NCBI GenBank assembly: GCA_000711775.1
Contig: ARYC01000058.1
Location: 124,001-188,000, forward strand
Source: Oxytricha trifallax
Lineage: Eukaryota > Ciliophora > Spirotrichea > Sporadotrichida > Oxytrichidae
DNA: 64,000 bases
Direction of reading: 5' to 3'
In this document: positions 1 through 13,199 of the stretch, piece after piece
Layout: the number at the start of each line of letters is the position of its first letter
Numbering within the stretch: the first letter of the stretch is position 1
The notes under the pieces: generated by a model
Seen by the model: the letters and a program-made list of their open reading frames with translations, nothing else
Database searches by the model: none
What the model was told of the DNA's origin: nothing
Made by a program: the position numbers and the translations under genes

Positions 1-1
1 T

Positions 2-855
2 TTTGATTCAAATCATTTTTCTAAATATTGTCCAAAGGGTACAATTTTATGGCATGGTACTAAGCTAGAAAACATTGAATCTATTTTAGAAAATGGTTTC
101 TATTAGAGTCGTGAAGGGTCTATGGGAGCTGGAATTTATCTGACCACAAAAGAAGAAGCTCTCAGCATTAAAATCAAATTAAAATATAGATTTTTATTTT
201 TAAAATTAATTTTAAAAATTATTCAGATTTTTACGTTTATTAATATATTTTTTTATTCTTGAAATTGAATTATAAAGAAATTTTAATTTTGGATATAATT
301 GCTAAGCATAGAGGAAATTAAAATCAATCAAAGTATGTTGTGATTTAGGTTCGAGTCAATTTATATTAAATTTAAATTAAATGTAAAAATATTGAAAAAA
401 ATTAAATTAAATTAAATTAAAAAAAAGCGTTTTAATATTAATTGTCAACCTCGGCAAAATTCTTGAATTAAAAGAGAATCATGATTTTGAAGGCAAATGG
501 AGAGAAAATCAATTTAATAGTGCAACAAGATTTCATTTCTCTTGGGCAGGTATTAAAACGAAATTTATATATATAAATGATTTATAAATAAAAAAAATTA
601 TTGTTGAATTATTTAATTCAAGAGATAAATAATTATAAATTTTAAGAGTGGATAGTGAAAGACAATTCATAGCTTTAAATTATGGGATATTTTGAAGAAG
701 ATGGCTCATATTTTGAAGTATATAGAGACTATAAACAAATTTAAGTGATTTGTATTTTTATAGTTCGTTTGTTTAGAGTGGAAATTATAAATTATAAGAT
801 GCAATTAAATTTAATTATGCAATCAATATAATTTAAGCGGAGAGGCAATATATGA
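2..855 (+). CDS. PARP-type ADP-ribosyltransferase, 5' end outside the window
   Basis: Reading with TAA/TAG as Gln, residues from position 2 give the opening of a PARP catalytic domain: a WHGT motif (catalytic His), a SILENGF stretch, then GAGIYL (catalytic Tyr). Further blocks at about 290-360 and 430-549 continue the fold. A GT-AG intron at 550-646 joins GCA-G to AG-TGG, creating the EWIVKD segment that supplies the third catalytic residue Glu, followed by the final strand. The triad is therefore His-Tyr-Glu, as in enzymes able to make or extend ADP-ribose chains. Gaps at about 178-290 and 361-430 are AT-rich interruptions (intron or IES) whose ends I cannot fix. Expected role: transfer of ADP-ribose from NAD to protein. 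It is a different subfamily from the WWE-PARP copies downstream. First TGA in frame is 853-855. Family call is firm, exon edges are not. Confidence 0.75.
550..646 (+). other. GT-AG intron in the left-edge PARP gene
   Basis: The 97-bp AT-rich segment begins GTATT after GGGCAG and ends TTTAAG before AGTGG. Removing it keeps the reading frame and forms the conserved Glu-Trp-Ile-Val segment. No direct repeat typical of an IES is seen at the ends, so a spliceosomal intron is the simpler reading. Confidence 0.6.
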
Positions 856-1384
856 TCTAAATTATTAATTGGTTTTTTAAATTGTTATCATCAGCAAAAC
901 AAATTTTCATGATTGCTAAGCATTAAATAATGTCAAATATAAGAAAAGAATAATGAAACAAAAATTTATTAATATTTGATGTTAAAAATTTATGCTCTAG
1001 AAATTGGTATTTTTAGAAATTTCATTTTTTAAATAGACAAATTATTCTATTATAAAATGATAAATCTAGTTTTTGAATCTTAAATAAACTTAAAATCATT
1101 ATTAATATTTTTCTTAAAATTTATTAGCTCTAATATTTATTTTCTATCATCAAAATTAATAAGCTTATTATATATATTTGTAATTAAAATTAACATTTAT
1201 TTATTTTTTGATTGATGATAATTATTGAAAATACAATAATTTTTTTAGGTTCATTTATAATCCCTCTCCCCCAAAATATATTGATACCCTGGAAATAATC
1301 ACAAATTATCTTTTAAAATTAATTAAACATTAGATATTATCAAAAATTGTATATTTTTAACAAAGAAAATATCAAGGATTCAAA
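856..1384. other. AT-rich stretch without recognised gene
   Basis: I see no coding pattern, structured RNA or repeat shared with the rest of the window here. Confidence 0.5.
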
Positions 1385-1669
1385 ATGTAGAAGAAAGAGT
1401 ATTTTATCATACAGCAAAAAAACAGTATTCAGGAATTAGTTTAACTTAAAAAAGAGATTGAGTATAAAATTTAAGGCTGTCATGAAATTATAGAGATCAT
1501 AGAAAAAGATATAAAATTTCTTGATAAGATGATCAAAATGGTAGACCGTAGTTAATAAAAATAAATAAAATAAATTAAACAAATAATTAAAAAAATTTAT
1601 CAGTAAAGATTAATACAAATAAATTTAATATATTTCCTTTAATGTTATTCAAATTTATTATATTTATGA
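1385..1669 (+). CDS. Small hypothetical coiled-coil ORF
   Basis: With TAA/TAG as Gln an ORF opens at ATG 1385 and closes at TGA 1667-1669 (94 codons). The first ~55 residues are charged and heptad-like (Lys, Glu and Ile rich, for example IIEIIEKDIKFLDKMI), consistent with a short coiled coil; the remainder is low-complexity AT-rich sequence that may be intron or non-coding. No family is recognised. It could be the first exon of a longer gene, or chance. Confidence 0.3.
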
Positions 1670-2225
1670 ATCTTAATTTAAAAAATAGAAAAATAATTAC
1701 ACAATATTTAATTATAAATTGTTTTAAAAAAATTATCTTAATAGGTTGATTTCTTTTCTCCAGAATTAATTTCAATGCTAAAAACTATTTAACTAATTTT
1801 TTATAAACGAAGATTTATTTGATTCTTACAAAACAAATAATTTTAAAAACTAGAAAGAAAAATATATTGCTTCAATTCTAAATATATAATTTCTTATCAG
1901 ATTTTCCATAAATAACTAATTAATTTACTATATATTAGACATATTATATAACTTAATACAAATAATTGTAATAAAAATACAATTTTTTGTAAATAATCAT
2001 TAATTTTACCAAATAAAAATAATTTTGAAATAAAATTTTTTAAGGTAATTAGTTTCTTATTTTCATTACTGGTGATAAGATTAATCATTTATTAATAAAT
2101 AGGGTAATTTTTTAAAAATAATTAATAATAATTTTTTTTAAAAAATTGCTCTTAAATAAGATCAAAATAATTTAAACTTTTGCCATTGTATTTTGATATA
2201 AATAAATTAAAATCAATTTTCAAAT
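1670..2225. other. AT-rich stretch without recognised gene
   Basis: Low-complexity A/T sequence on both strands; the short ORFs here have no sensible composition. Confidence 0.5.
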
Positions 2226-5200
2226 TCAATGCTATTTCAACATTATAGTGATCTATTAGGTAGCTTATCTGATTAGCATTTGTAGAAAAGATATGATAAA
2301 AAAGAAAAGGAAATCTAATTATAATAATTAAAAATTGACATTTATTATATATTTTTAAGAAAATGACTATATTTAAAAAGTTTATTTAGGTCTTTAGAGC
2401 CTCTAATAAAAGAGTAATATTTTTTTCTCAATCCTTCTTAATAAATCTTTGTTTTTATCACCTACCAATTAATATATCTGGAACTAAAAACTTAAATAAG
2501 TTATAGAAAATACATTTTTATGTCCAATAAATAAAAAGTCGAATGCGGGTTTCGATTGTTTCTTACATTTTACCTAAAAGTCTTATATATTTTAAACCCC
2601 TAGCCATTTCTATTAAAACTCTTGATATAATTTATCTTAAAGTTCTGAAACTTGCAGAGAATAAAAAGCTTCCATATTTTTAAGACCTTGTTAAAGTTTC
2701 TCTGTGAAGCTATAGATTGGAATTTTCTACAATCTTATCGATAATATATCATTTATAATAGAAGGAGAAAGACTTGTTTAGTAATTGTTTAAAGGACATT
2801 AAAGCTGTCTTATAGATCTTTTATCATTTTATTCTGTTATTTATATTTATTTTTGTCAAATTAGCATTAAATGCTAATTTCCTAAATTAATTTCTAAAAC
2901 TCATTAACTTCAAAAATTGAAATTTCAGTTATTAATGAAAAAATAACTTCTCTATAGTAATAATTAATGTGACTTATATTTATTTTCAAATTTAGATTTA
3001 TAATAACTTTTATTTAAAGATCTACAAGATATAACATTTAAATTATTTTTGAATAAATAATCAATTATTAATGTTTAATTTATATTCAATAAATTTCAAC
3101 TTAGATAAATATGAGCAAATATATTATAATTTATCAGATTTACTTTTGGAGCAATAACTAAATCTTAGAAGCTTGGATGCATTTATTAATACATTTCCTT
3201 TAAATATATAATTTAGTTAAACTATTGCTCATTTATTATTATTTATAATTTATAAATATGAATAGAAGTTAATTTTTTTCATATTTAATAAAATAATAAA
3301 TATAAATCATTAAGAGAACATCCAGCAAATCTCAATATTTTCTTAAATTCACCATCATTAATTAACCCATTACCTTGCAAGTCTCTTCCCTTTAATATTT
3401 TTAATATACTTGGCCAAACCCTCTTCAAAAGCTAAAACTCTTTGGAATTTCTAATGTCTAAATTGATGAAGTTTTGTGTTTTCATATCCAATTATTGAAA
3501 TTCTCTTTGAGTTTAATTTTATTACAGTTTAGAGTGATTATTTTATGAAGCTCCAATTTATCTTTGAGAATTCAGTTGTTTATATAGTCTTTAGGAATGA
3601 GAGAAATTCTATCCCATAAATTATTGATTAAAATTGGGAATAATTTTTGTTTCTATTTGTTGAATTGGATGCAAATTATTATGAGATGTAGTTTGAGAGA
3701 AATCGGTAATGTTAGAAGGCGATTTTTAATCATTCAAGGTTTGATTGTTTTGATCTTAAGCTGAGATGTATTAAGGTTTCATGATTTAACTAAAAGATTT
3801 CTCCCTACTTTTATCAAGCTAACCTTTAATTAACTTTTGGAAATTATCAGTCAAAATTGTCAAATTTTTATTATGCTAAGCTTCACTAAGTTAAGTTGAA
3901 TTCTTAATCATAATTCTCTTAGGAGATTTAGTATTATCAAAATACTGATCTATGGAAATCCCTACATGTTTAAAGAAAGAGTAATAATTTATTTTCCTTG
4001 TGCTTTCTAGTTAACAAAGAAGGCTTATCAAACTGATATCTTCTTCAGAGAAATGAATATTATTTAATTCAAAGATCCTTATAAATTTTTCTATTGCAAT
4101 TGCTTTCGTTCTCATTAAATCTAAGTTAAGAATTTATATCACGATTTTATCTAGACTGGCCTGTATCCTTAGTCTCCATTTACTTTTCAAATGTTCAATC
4201 CCATTAACCTTTTAGATTGTATTCTATTCTCTTTATTTCTGCTCTTCATTTTATTAGAAAGATTGAGGGAACATCTTGGAAATGTTTCTATAACTTGACT
4301 TTCCATCTCTAGTTGCAGATCTCTTTTTATAAAGCATTAGCTACAACTCGTTTGGTTTTAAGCTGGTATATAAGATTTAGGGTTTCATTTGTTTGTCTGT
4401 TCTTATGGCAAGTCCAGATGAGTTCCGCAAATATAGCTATGAATTTGTAATTTAATCTTTTTTAGATGCCTCCAAACCAGAATTTTGCTATAAATTGCTA
4501 AAAATATCAGATGAAAGTGCTTAACCTCTTTCTGTATTTAAGGAACCTATTCTTGCTTTCCCATAACTTAATTCTCTATTTCTAGACTATGACTTCTATT
4601 TTTATTAATCTTTCATTTATTATTGATACGTGTAATCTTTGTTGAGGAACTCATATAAATCCTTGGGCGCTGTGTATGGTCTATTTAAGATACTATTTGG
4701 AGAGTTACTTATTATTTCAAAGATGTTCTAACTTAGAGATTATGTAGCTAATTGATCTCGAGGAGTTTGAATATAATTTATCATTGGCTCTGTCCCTGTA
4801 TCAATTAAACTATAATGAATAGTAAAACTTTTTATGCATTTTTTTTATAAAGTTTAATTCTGTTGGTTTGTTTATTTTACTTTCTTCAACAACCTAAGGA
4901 TAGCTTATCTAATCCCCTTTTTTAATTAAAGCAAGTTAAGTTTCAATATGAGACATTATTTTTGTGATGTTTCATAATAAAATTTGTAGTGAAATAAAAT
5001 AATTTTAATATATGTTAATAAAGATGTTTACCACGATTTATCCATTAAATCCTCGTTTAGCAAAAGGTAATATAAGCTTCGAGATAATTTATGAATCATA
5101 AACTATACCATTACTTTAGCAATTACTATTCAATTCTTTCTATATAGTATCTAGCCTTATAAATTCAAGGTAAGCTGACTAGTTCTCTAGTTTCTTAATA

Positions 5201-7418
5201 TAACTTTATATTGCTTGTTATAGGTAAATATAATGATTAGCAACTTTCAGAAGTGGGTCCCTATATAAATAATTGTTTACTAATATATAATTTGATTTAC
5301 AATTTGTGAATAGATATCGTGGATTTTATTGAATCAAGCAGGTTTCTAGCTTGTTTGGTATATTGAATTTCCTGGCTATTTTGTTTTAAATGTGATCTTC
5401 GCTTCACTAGTTAAGATCTCACTCGAGTCTTTTATTAAAATTCTATAAAAAAATTATATAAATTGTAAATTTGCCTACTTTCAATTGAGTGTTTAGTATC
5501 TGATTTATCATCTAACTCATCGATAAATGATTGATTAGTTTCCTTATTATTTATTATAATTGACATAATCTTTTTGTTCTAGAAGGAACTGTTAAGATTT
5601 TGTTTCTCTTCTGGATCCTCTTATAATTTTTAATTTCTTTCTAAAGCAGAGAAAGCTTTGCCTCTGTGTGAATCATCATAATTAGGTTTGCTTTTTAATT
5701 ATTTATTTCCTTTATTAATCAATTAGCTCATATTTATACCATACACCTCCTTTCCATTCGAACTTATGACCTGATTAACAGCTACAAAATATTCAACTTT
5801 TTATTAATAAAATTAGGGGGAGTTTTTATTAAGAAATAAATAAATTTGTACAGCATAGTCCATTTATCTGACTATGTCTTAAATTTTAATCATTACATTT
5901 TGATGTACATCTCTCATATCTTTCAGCACTTGGTATTCATAAAAAAGTGGCATAGAATTAATTCAATTAATATAGGTTAATCTAAACTAGATTTTATTAT
6001 TGATCGTATAAAATTAAAAAATTATTTGTATAAATATCGAAATGGTTAGGTGGGTGTTTTATTCTTAAAACTAATAATTTTAAAAATTCACTTATTATTT
6101 TTTTAAAAATTTAACATTTATTAAAACTAATTAACTTACCATTTATTTTAAATTCATTTAATGATTCCTGAGTATCTTTCTTAACCATGCCATCCAAATA
6201 AATATCATGCGATTCAACAATTTTGAGCATTTTCTCTAAGCTAACTAACCCTTACCTGAACAAATCCTGCTTCTAAACTCGAACAATAAATTAATGCTAC
6301 TGTGATCGAAGTTGCTCATTATTTCGTGAGGATTCATAAAATAATTGAGCTAGAGAACCACATATTAATTTGAGTAGAGTGTCTTCTTCAAATGATGAAG
6401 AATTTTTCATGTTTTACTTTAAAGTTTAGATAGTTGACTTGTTTTAAATATTAGGGTCCTCTTGGTAAACTTGAAGTTTGGTTCTTTTTAGTTCGGAAGT
6501 TTGAGCTCTTTAAGTAGGTGATGTTACTAAGTGGTGATAATCTTTTGCTTTTGATTTATGTTTAAAGTGTTCAGGGGTGTCTTTGCAAAGTTTTTCATAT
6601 CTGAAACCGTTATGCTGTTTAACTCTTAGCTTCAAAATTATTTCAGAATCTAAGGCAGCAATAGTATCTATGAAATCTTGACTGTTTATTAATCCATCGT
6701 TATCTCTGTCAAAAGCTTTATACAACAATTCAAAAATGCTCATCCCGTGTTAATAGCAATTTTTCTAGGTTTAAATAATTGACTATTATACTGCTTGTTT
6801 AACTTCGATTAACTCAAATGATGGTTATTGAATCTATTCATTCTAATCCTTAACATGTACACTTTTATCTTAATTTATTTTATCTTCATTATATATGCTT
6901 TTTGAATGCTTCATACTTGTATCAAGACCATCGTTTTTTATTAGTACTTCTTCTTAATTATTAGGTTGATGCTAAAATTCGTCATTTTCTTTCATATTGT
7001 TAATAAAGACATCAGATTCATTGGTTTAGGGAATAGAAATGTGATTTAGCTTGGCAAGAGATTACTTTAAGGGGTCCGTTGGAATACCCAAACTTTTAAT
7101 AAAGAGTTCGAAAGATTGTCTGTCAATGAATTTTCTATTCAAGTATTTTGATTATTTTGTAAGCTTGAGAAATACAGTTAAACTTTTTTTTATAACTTAA
7201 CTAATTTAATACTTAAATTTTAACAAGTTTCTTTATAAAAATAATAAAACATATAAATAAAATTATAAATTTTATTTTATGTTATTTTAGTAGAATTTAA
7301 TTTTGATATTTCTCTTGAATGGTTTCCTTGATTAACTTTAAAATCTCAACAAAAAAATAAAATAAAAAATGATCTCTTGAAAGCTTAAAGTTTCGATATT
7401 AATTTCCTCAGGATACAT
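2226..7418 (-). CDS. Long multi-EF-hand protein (EFCAB-like), interrupted by introns and IESs
   Basis: A gene of well over 1000 codons reads on the minus strand with TAA/TAG as Gln. It starts at ATG 7418 (MYPEEINIE), continues after AT-rich gaps into an EF-hand-like block at about 7190-7100, then a good EF hand at 6735-6660 with loop DRDNDGLINSQDF. A long Gln/Asn/Ser-rich linker follows, then another EF-like pair (about 4130-3960) and a canonical loop DLQGNGLINDGEF near 3350. A 36-bp GT-AG intron lies at 5478-5443 and another intron begins at 6139. The apparent TGA at 3279-3281 lies inside a pointer-flanked insert (3234-3311); skipping it continues the hand as LNEQQFNQII. The last blocks run to about 2480 and possibly to TGA 2226. 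Several spaced EF hands in one long protein recall EFCAB6-type proteins; likely role Ca2+ binding, partner unknown. Exon edges are approximate. Confidence 0.7.
3234..3311 (-). other. IES with AATGA pointer inside the EF-hand gene
   Basis: The minus-strand pentamer AATGA occurs at 3311-3307 and again at 3233-3229. Removing the AT-rich DNA between them with one copy eliminates an in-frame TGA (3279-3281) and joins ...GCSLN to EQQFNQII, which gives the normal spacing between two EF hands. There is no GT-AG border, so an IES fits better than an intron. Confidence 0.65.
5443..5478 (-). other. 36-bp GT-AG intron in the EF-hand gene
   Basis: On the minus strand GTAGGC starts the segment and TTTTTTTATAG ends it; both sides are open reading frame with Gln-rich sequence. 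The size fits the small introns of ciliates. Confidence 0.5.
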
Positions 7419-8186
7419 TTTGATATATATTTATATAAAATATTAATTTATTGTATTTATTCATAAAATTTATACTAAATATTTGACTTAAAAGAATAAC
7501 AAAAAAAACCAATTTGATTAATAATTGAAATTACTGTATTTCAAAAAATTTATAAAATATTTTATAAAATTATTCATAATATTATTTGAGAATTTCAAAT
7601 TCTTATAAAATTCTGAATATAACAATTTTATTTATTTTAATCCTTTTGAGTTACTTAATTTAATGTTTATTTTTTTAATAAATTTTACTATTTTATTGAC
7701 AATTAATACAAATAAATTAAAATTAAAATACCAAATTTATTTATATGCTATATATGGTAAAATTTAAAATTTGTTGCATACTAATAAATTAGTTACTTTT
7801 ATATTTAATAATTATTGATATATAATAATTGAAGAAATAAAAATTCAAATAATTTACAATATTTATTAAATAATAATAGTAAATATTAAAATAAACTTCT
7901 AAATATTTTAAACCAATAGATTTATGTCATAAGCATTTATAATTTCATTCTTAATGAGATAATATCAGTTTTGAAATGCAATATATATATATTCATATTG
8001 TAACTTTTGTACAACACTATATAACTCACATATAATATAAAAAATTAATTCAATTAATTTATTTTCCAAAATAACATTTTATATGGAATAGAAATGGAGT
8101 CTATAAAATCATTGCATAATATATTTAATTTAAATATTTCTAAAAAAATTATTAATTTTTTCTAAATTTAATTATATTTTATTTTT
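7419..8186. other. AT-rich intergenic stretch between divergent genes
   Basis: It separates the minus-strand EF-hand gene from the plus-strand BAR-like gene. Only A/T low complexity, including TATA-rich runs near 7980, is visible. Confidence 0.5.
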
Positions 8187-10531
8187 ATGCATCAAGAAGA
8201 ATTTTAAAGCTTGGATTCTCTAGAATAAAGAATTAAAGAACAAGGAATGAAATTTCTAGATGGATTTATCAATGAACAAAAAGAGAGATTTAATTACCTA
8301 TTTAAGTTATAGAATACAAACTGCAAGATATAACCCCTTAATATAATTATGTAATTCTATATAATAAAATCAATATATTAAGTTTATGGGGTTTTTTATC
8401 AAAACAGAGTACTTTAATCACAAAATAGTTTAAATAGTTATAGTAAGATTTATTAGTTTTATTAGTAAAATGATATAATTTATTTATATAAAGCTAACTT
8501 ATGTACTATAACTTTATCCAAATTTATTTTTAATTAATCTATCTTTTATGATCTACGTATTTATCGTTGTATTATAAATTTTGAATTTATAAGAGTTTGA
8601 AAAAATTTTTAAGCAGTGCAGAGAAATCGTTATTGGGGAAGAAATTAGCAATGAAAAGTTTCAATAAAGGTTATTGGAATTATAAATGGTTATCTAGATG
8701 CATTTCAAAAATAAAGTAGAATTATAATTTTAGAAAGGATATATGAAATTTAATTTATAATTTTTATTATTGACATATCTTACAAGAGTACTAAGATTTT
8801 TCTTATTGGAATGCTAATTTTTATTTTTAAGTTAAATCATTCCAAAAAACATATTTCTAGCATTTCTTTTTTAATTATTTTAAACCTCATTTTTAATTTG
8901 TTTTTAAGTTTAACAAGAGTGATTAAAGTCTAAGTTAATATTTTTAATCAAAAACTTATTTTGTAACTGAACTAAAAACTATGAAAATCTTGAAATATTT
9001 AGATCTGTACTATGATACAATCGAAATTTAAGAAAAATAAACATCTCAAACAAACCTAAAAAAACAGAAAAGTTAATCATCTTTATAAATAAAGGACGAT
9101 TTCATAGTACTAGAATAAATACTAGCTAATTAACATATAACTTCAAAAAAATTACCAAAGGAAAATGAGGAGTTATTTTAGATATGAAAAGTATATATTT
9201 TAATTTAAAATATAAAATTTAAATTTTATAAGGAACTAAATAAATTACATGATATTTCTCTAAAAAATTAAGAACTTTATCGTAAATAATTTAAAAATTA
9301 CAATAATTATTTAGATTTAGATGTAAATTCCGAATATATATTATAGTTTATATAAATAAAAATCATTAATAATAATAATAATAAATGAATATTCGAAGTA
9401 TTTTAATAAGCATTATAACTAAATAATAGAAAATTAATTTTCTTTTCAATATAATTTTAAATAAACTGAAAAATCGTATTAAATTTATTTACTTACATTA
9501 TTAACCCCTTTTAATGATATAAACAAATAGCAAAAACAGTCTAAAATAAATGTTAAAAAATAAATTCAAGAAAATTAAGATTTGCAATTATTTTAGGATT
9601 TTTTTGATGAACTTCATCATAATAAATTATTTTAAGTCAATTTCTATGATAATGAACCTTAATGCCAGCCATAAGAGAAATAGTATTGTAAAAAACATTT
9701 ATTCTTAAAATTATTTAAAAACAATAAATAATAGGTAAATAATTTTTAATAATAAGTTTATCTTTTAATTTTGTGTAAGAGATTGCATTTTATAATCCAG
9801 TAAAAAATTATAGCATAAGATTATTATTCAAATAAATTTAAGCATAAAAAATATTCAAAGGATAAAAATGCTTCTAACTTGTTGTAGTTATAAATAAATT
9901 ATCTCTGGATATTTAAACCTGATATTCATAAATAAATAAAAATTTAATTTAAATATTGATATATAATAAGAAAAGAAATCTAAATATATACCAATTGCAA
10001 AAATATTGGAAAATGAGGAAGTTAAAACAAATAATCCATGTGAAATTTAAACTTTTAAAATAATTGAGGAGCCTAAAATGTCTCGATCAATTCTAGATCA
10101 TAAAATTAATTAAGATTTAATCATTTAATTAGGTTCATGCATTAAAAAGGTATTGGGATTAAAATATTCTGATTATTTGAATAAAACATAATCAGTATTT
10201 TATATTAAAAATGAATTTAAATTAACATAATTTCAATTTTATTGAATATTTACAAGGTGTTTTTAAATTGAAGAGTTTTTCTCTTCAAAATAAATACATT
10301 TACATATTAAATAAAACAAGTAATAAAAACTATATAAGACCTTAAAATTTTTAAAAAAATTATTTAAATAGATTGTATTATATACTTTCTAAAAATGTCA
10401 AGTGGGTATTTGAAAATGATGATGTTTACAGAACTTTAAATTTTGAAAATTTTAGAAATAATGATCCATGGTTTATCGCAACCAAGCAAAATTAAGATAA
10501 AGTTTATGAAAATTTATATATTAAATTCTGA
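8187..10531 (+). CDS. BAR-like family member 0 (divergent paralogue)
   Basis: Exon-like blocks from ATG 8187 read with TAA/TAG as Gln. The first block (EEFQSLDSLEQRIKEQG and onward) aligns with the opening DELLSLDIFEKNVKEFG of the three later copies, and the block near 8590-8750 (RLLELQMVIQMHF) aligns with their NRLMELRHVI. Further charged helical blocks lie near 9010-9190, 9230-9340, 9590-9680, 9780-9900 and 10005-10150, and the last block has WVFENDDVY, matching WVIENDDVY of the copies. The TGA at 10529-10531 closes the block, but the frame stays open beyond it to the TBE insertion at 10676, so the true end may differ. No PH-like tail is seen. Helical content suggests a BAR-type membrane-curvature domain, which is inference. 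Confidence 0.5.
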
Positions 10532-10811
10532 TACTTAAGTTGGGTTGAGGATTATAAACATAGTAGAAGAAGAAAAAAATAAACGGCTTTAATGTTAAAA
10601 CGCAAAAGTAATATTAGTGAATTAAAAATGCATTTGAACATAATTATATTTTTACAAATTTAAATAGCATTCATTCAAAACCCCAAAACCCTATCAGTAG
10701 CTTGATTGAGTTTTTGATTGATAAAAGTAGACTATTAGTGTATACTTTATTAGGGTTTTAATAGGGTTTATGTAGGGTTTAATGTTAAAAATTAGTATTT
10801 TAAGTGAATAT

Positions 10812-11847
10812 ATGCGAGGTTTGGGGTCAGTTTATGACAGTGAGTATATAGATTTATTGTTTAAGTTGCGATATGGATGTGATGAATATAGTGAATAACT
10901 CAAGCCTGTTCTGAATTACACATCTATAGCAAGACTGCTCCATAAATCTCCAACAACTGTGAGGTCTCACTGTCTTTTAGCATTGAATTTAAAGAGATAG
11001 CATCTTAATTCCCTTAAAATTTTAGCAGCATCATATTGAAAATCTTATTAATGATAAGACTCTTAAATACTAGGCTCATTTCTCTCTAGCCTAGAGGGCT
11101 GTGATGTTTCATCGCCAATTTCCTGAGCTTCACATATCTGCTTAATCGATAGCTAACATATATAAAAAGAACGGAATATCTTACAAGACAGTCAATCGCA
11201 TTAAGAGAGTGATTGACTTTAATGTTCCATTTTATAAGACTAATTTAAATTATATATTCGATTAAATGCAGAGGTCTTAAGAGCATAATATAAAGTTCAT
11301 ACACGCTGATGAGGCATTATTTACATTCAATACTTGTATATCAAGGTCTTGGTACAAGAGGTATAGTAATATAGAAGTTTATGACTAAAAGTTAAGGTGT
11401 AAACTCATGTTATTCTTGGTGGAATAAGTGAAGATAGTGGTCTCGAGATTAATGTTATTCACCCTCGTTCTATAAAGACTGAATAATATATTATGTTCTT
11501 GCAATAACTCAGAGATAAGTACGCTGACTAAGAGATTATTCTATTCGTTGATAACTTGTCAGTTCATAAAACTAAAGACTTAAATAAGGAATATGACAGG
11601 CTAAATATAACACCTGTATTTAATGTTCCTTATCGCCCTTAGTTCAATGGAATTGAATTATATTGGGGGGTTATTGAAAGGTCATTATAAGAAATTGCTG
11701 GTCTACCATCTGATGAATGATTTAAAGATAGATACAGTCGATTTTATTAAGAGTGTTGCTAAAAGAGTCAGCGATGATAAATCTAAATTGTGCGCACAAG
11801 AAGGGAGATTTTGTGTATATAAATAAGTTTTAGATTTAAACGAATGA
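10812..11847 (+). pseudogene. TBE1 DDE transposase, frameshifted
   Basis: From ATG 10812 the reading frame gives the N-terminal DNA-binding part, shifts near 11030, then gives a long block with FIHADEALF (first Asp, about 11300), shifts again near 11395, then LFVDNLSVHK (second Asp, about 11550) and NGIELYW (Glu, about 11650), and shifts once more after that Trp. The stop is TGA 11845-11847. The three acidic residues of the IS630/Tc1-mariner-like TBE transposase are all kept. In the living germline, TBE transposases act in cutting out germline-limited DNA; this copy would need frame repair to be functional. It converges with the minus-strand ORF that ends at 11854. Confidence 0.85.
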
Positions 11848-11853
11848 ATAAGT

Positions 11854-12643
11854 TCACATATTAAATTTGCCCGTAAAGGGATTTGGCTTCTCTTTCTTTT
11901 CTTCCTCTTAAGACTTGCTTGGGCCTATGTTTCTTCTCTTTGAGCCAGCTCCTGCATCCATGCTCATCTCTTCTGGCTTTTATAAATCTTTGAAGAGCCT
12001 CTTACTCAATTCATGTTTTACTTGAGACTTTTTCTCTCTGTTTAATTTGCTGCGCTCTTTCATCAAGTATATAGCAGTACCAGGTTTTTCTATAAAGTTA
12101 GAAGACTAAGCTTACTTGAGATGAAAGGATGCTTTTAAAGTTCCTACAGCCAGGTATCACTTATTTTAATACCTTGCTTCTCTTTTTCTTCAGGAGAGAT
12201 GCTGTAGCGTTTCTTATGAGCTTCTTAAATAACTTCATTTAAGTACTCAGGTTTCAGAGTTGCAAGAACACCAAAGAAGAAGTTTCTCTCTGGCAACTTA
12301 TTTGAGAGCTGTAGCTTTGTTGGAAGGTAGATAGCTACATCTGGATCACTCATAGTATCGTCATATAGGTTTGTCACTGATATTTCAGGGTAGTTAGTAT
12401 CTCTATCATCCTAATTTCATTAGACTTAAAAGCATTTTTCTCTTCACTAAGTAAGGCTTTTAAGAATGAGATTTTAGTTCCCTCCTAAGTTGGCAAGAAC
12501 AATCCAACTATAATGGATTTATTAATCTTACTTAAGAACTTACCTTGCTATACCAAATATCTATAGAGGTCCTCTTTACTTCGAAATTTTCCTATTAAAT
12601 CTTGAGATTAAATTCTCTTCATTGCATCATATATAGACTCCAT
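11854..12643 (-). pseudogene. TBE1 middle ORF ('22 kDa' type protein), frameshifted
   Basis: It begins at ATG 12643 (MESIYDAMKRIQ) and runs to TGA 11856-11854, 790 bp, which is not a multiple of three. Relative to the copy in TBE2 one base is missing in the stretch encoding EIPNYPEIS, and the frame changes again after a conserved SSKL motif (near 12095). The C-terminus is Lys-rich. Function in TBE elements is unknown. The sequence block just upstream (12730-12790, GGAGGTCAACC...) is the part retained in the short TBE-derived elements elsewhere in the window. Confidence 0.75.
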
Positions 12644-13199
12644 CTTGCTTCCTCTTTCTAGAAATGTTAATGAAATTTAAAATTATGGATATCCATTCTA
12701 AGTTTATTAAAATCTTACTACTAAATAGGGAGGACCTACTGGAGGTCAACCTTAGAAAAGATATGAGGAGAAGCATTGAAAAACTTGCTCCAAGTTTCAC
12801 AGATTGATTTCCATTTCTATCAATCTATCTCCATTAAATTGCTCCTAATAATGTTTAATTATCTTAGGAGTTCCTCCAAATTAAGTTCAAACTTTATTAG
12901 GAGTTAAATTTTAAAATTAAAACTTAATTAGAAGCATATTAAATTTAAAATGTTACCTCCAAATTAAATTCTAACTTTATTTGGAGGACCTCCTAGAGAA
13001 ACAAAACTTTATTAGGAGTATTTTAATTTACTAAAATGTATAAAATTCTCATTTAAATATGTCAACTTACAGTCTTTTATGGTTAGTTCATTTTCTTACC
13101 TCTCAGCAAAGAAACTACCAGAGTGTCTTATACTCTACTATAATAGTTTATCTAGGTAGATTTTATCATTATTATAATAAAATATATCAGAAAACTAAA

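Noticed and set aside
9368..9386. CRISPR array or tandem-repeat locus
   Set aside because: Only simple AAT runs are present; no spaced repeats were found anywhere in the window.
13059..13199. Upstream ATG as start of the TBE1 zinc-finger/kinase protein
   Set aside because: The TBE2 copy begins at the position equivalent to 13200, and the intervening residues have no counterpart.
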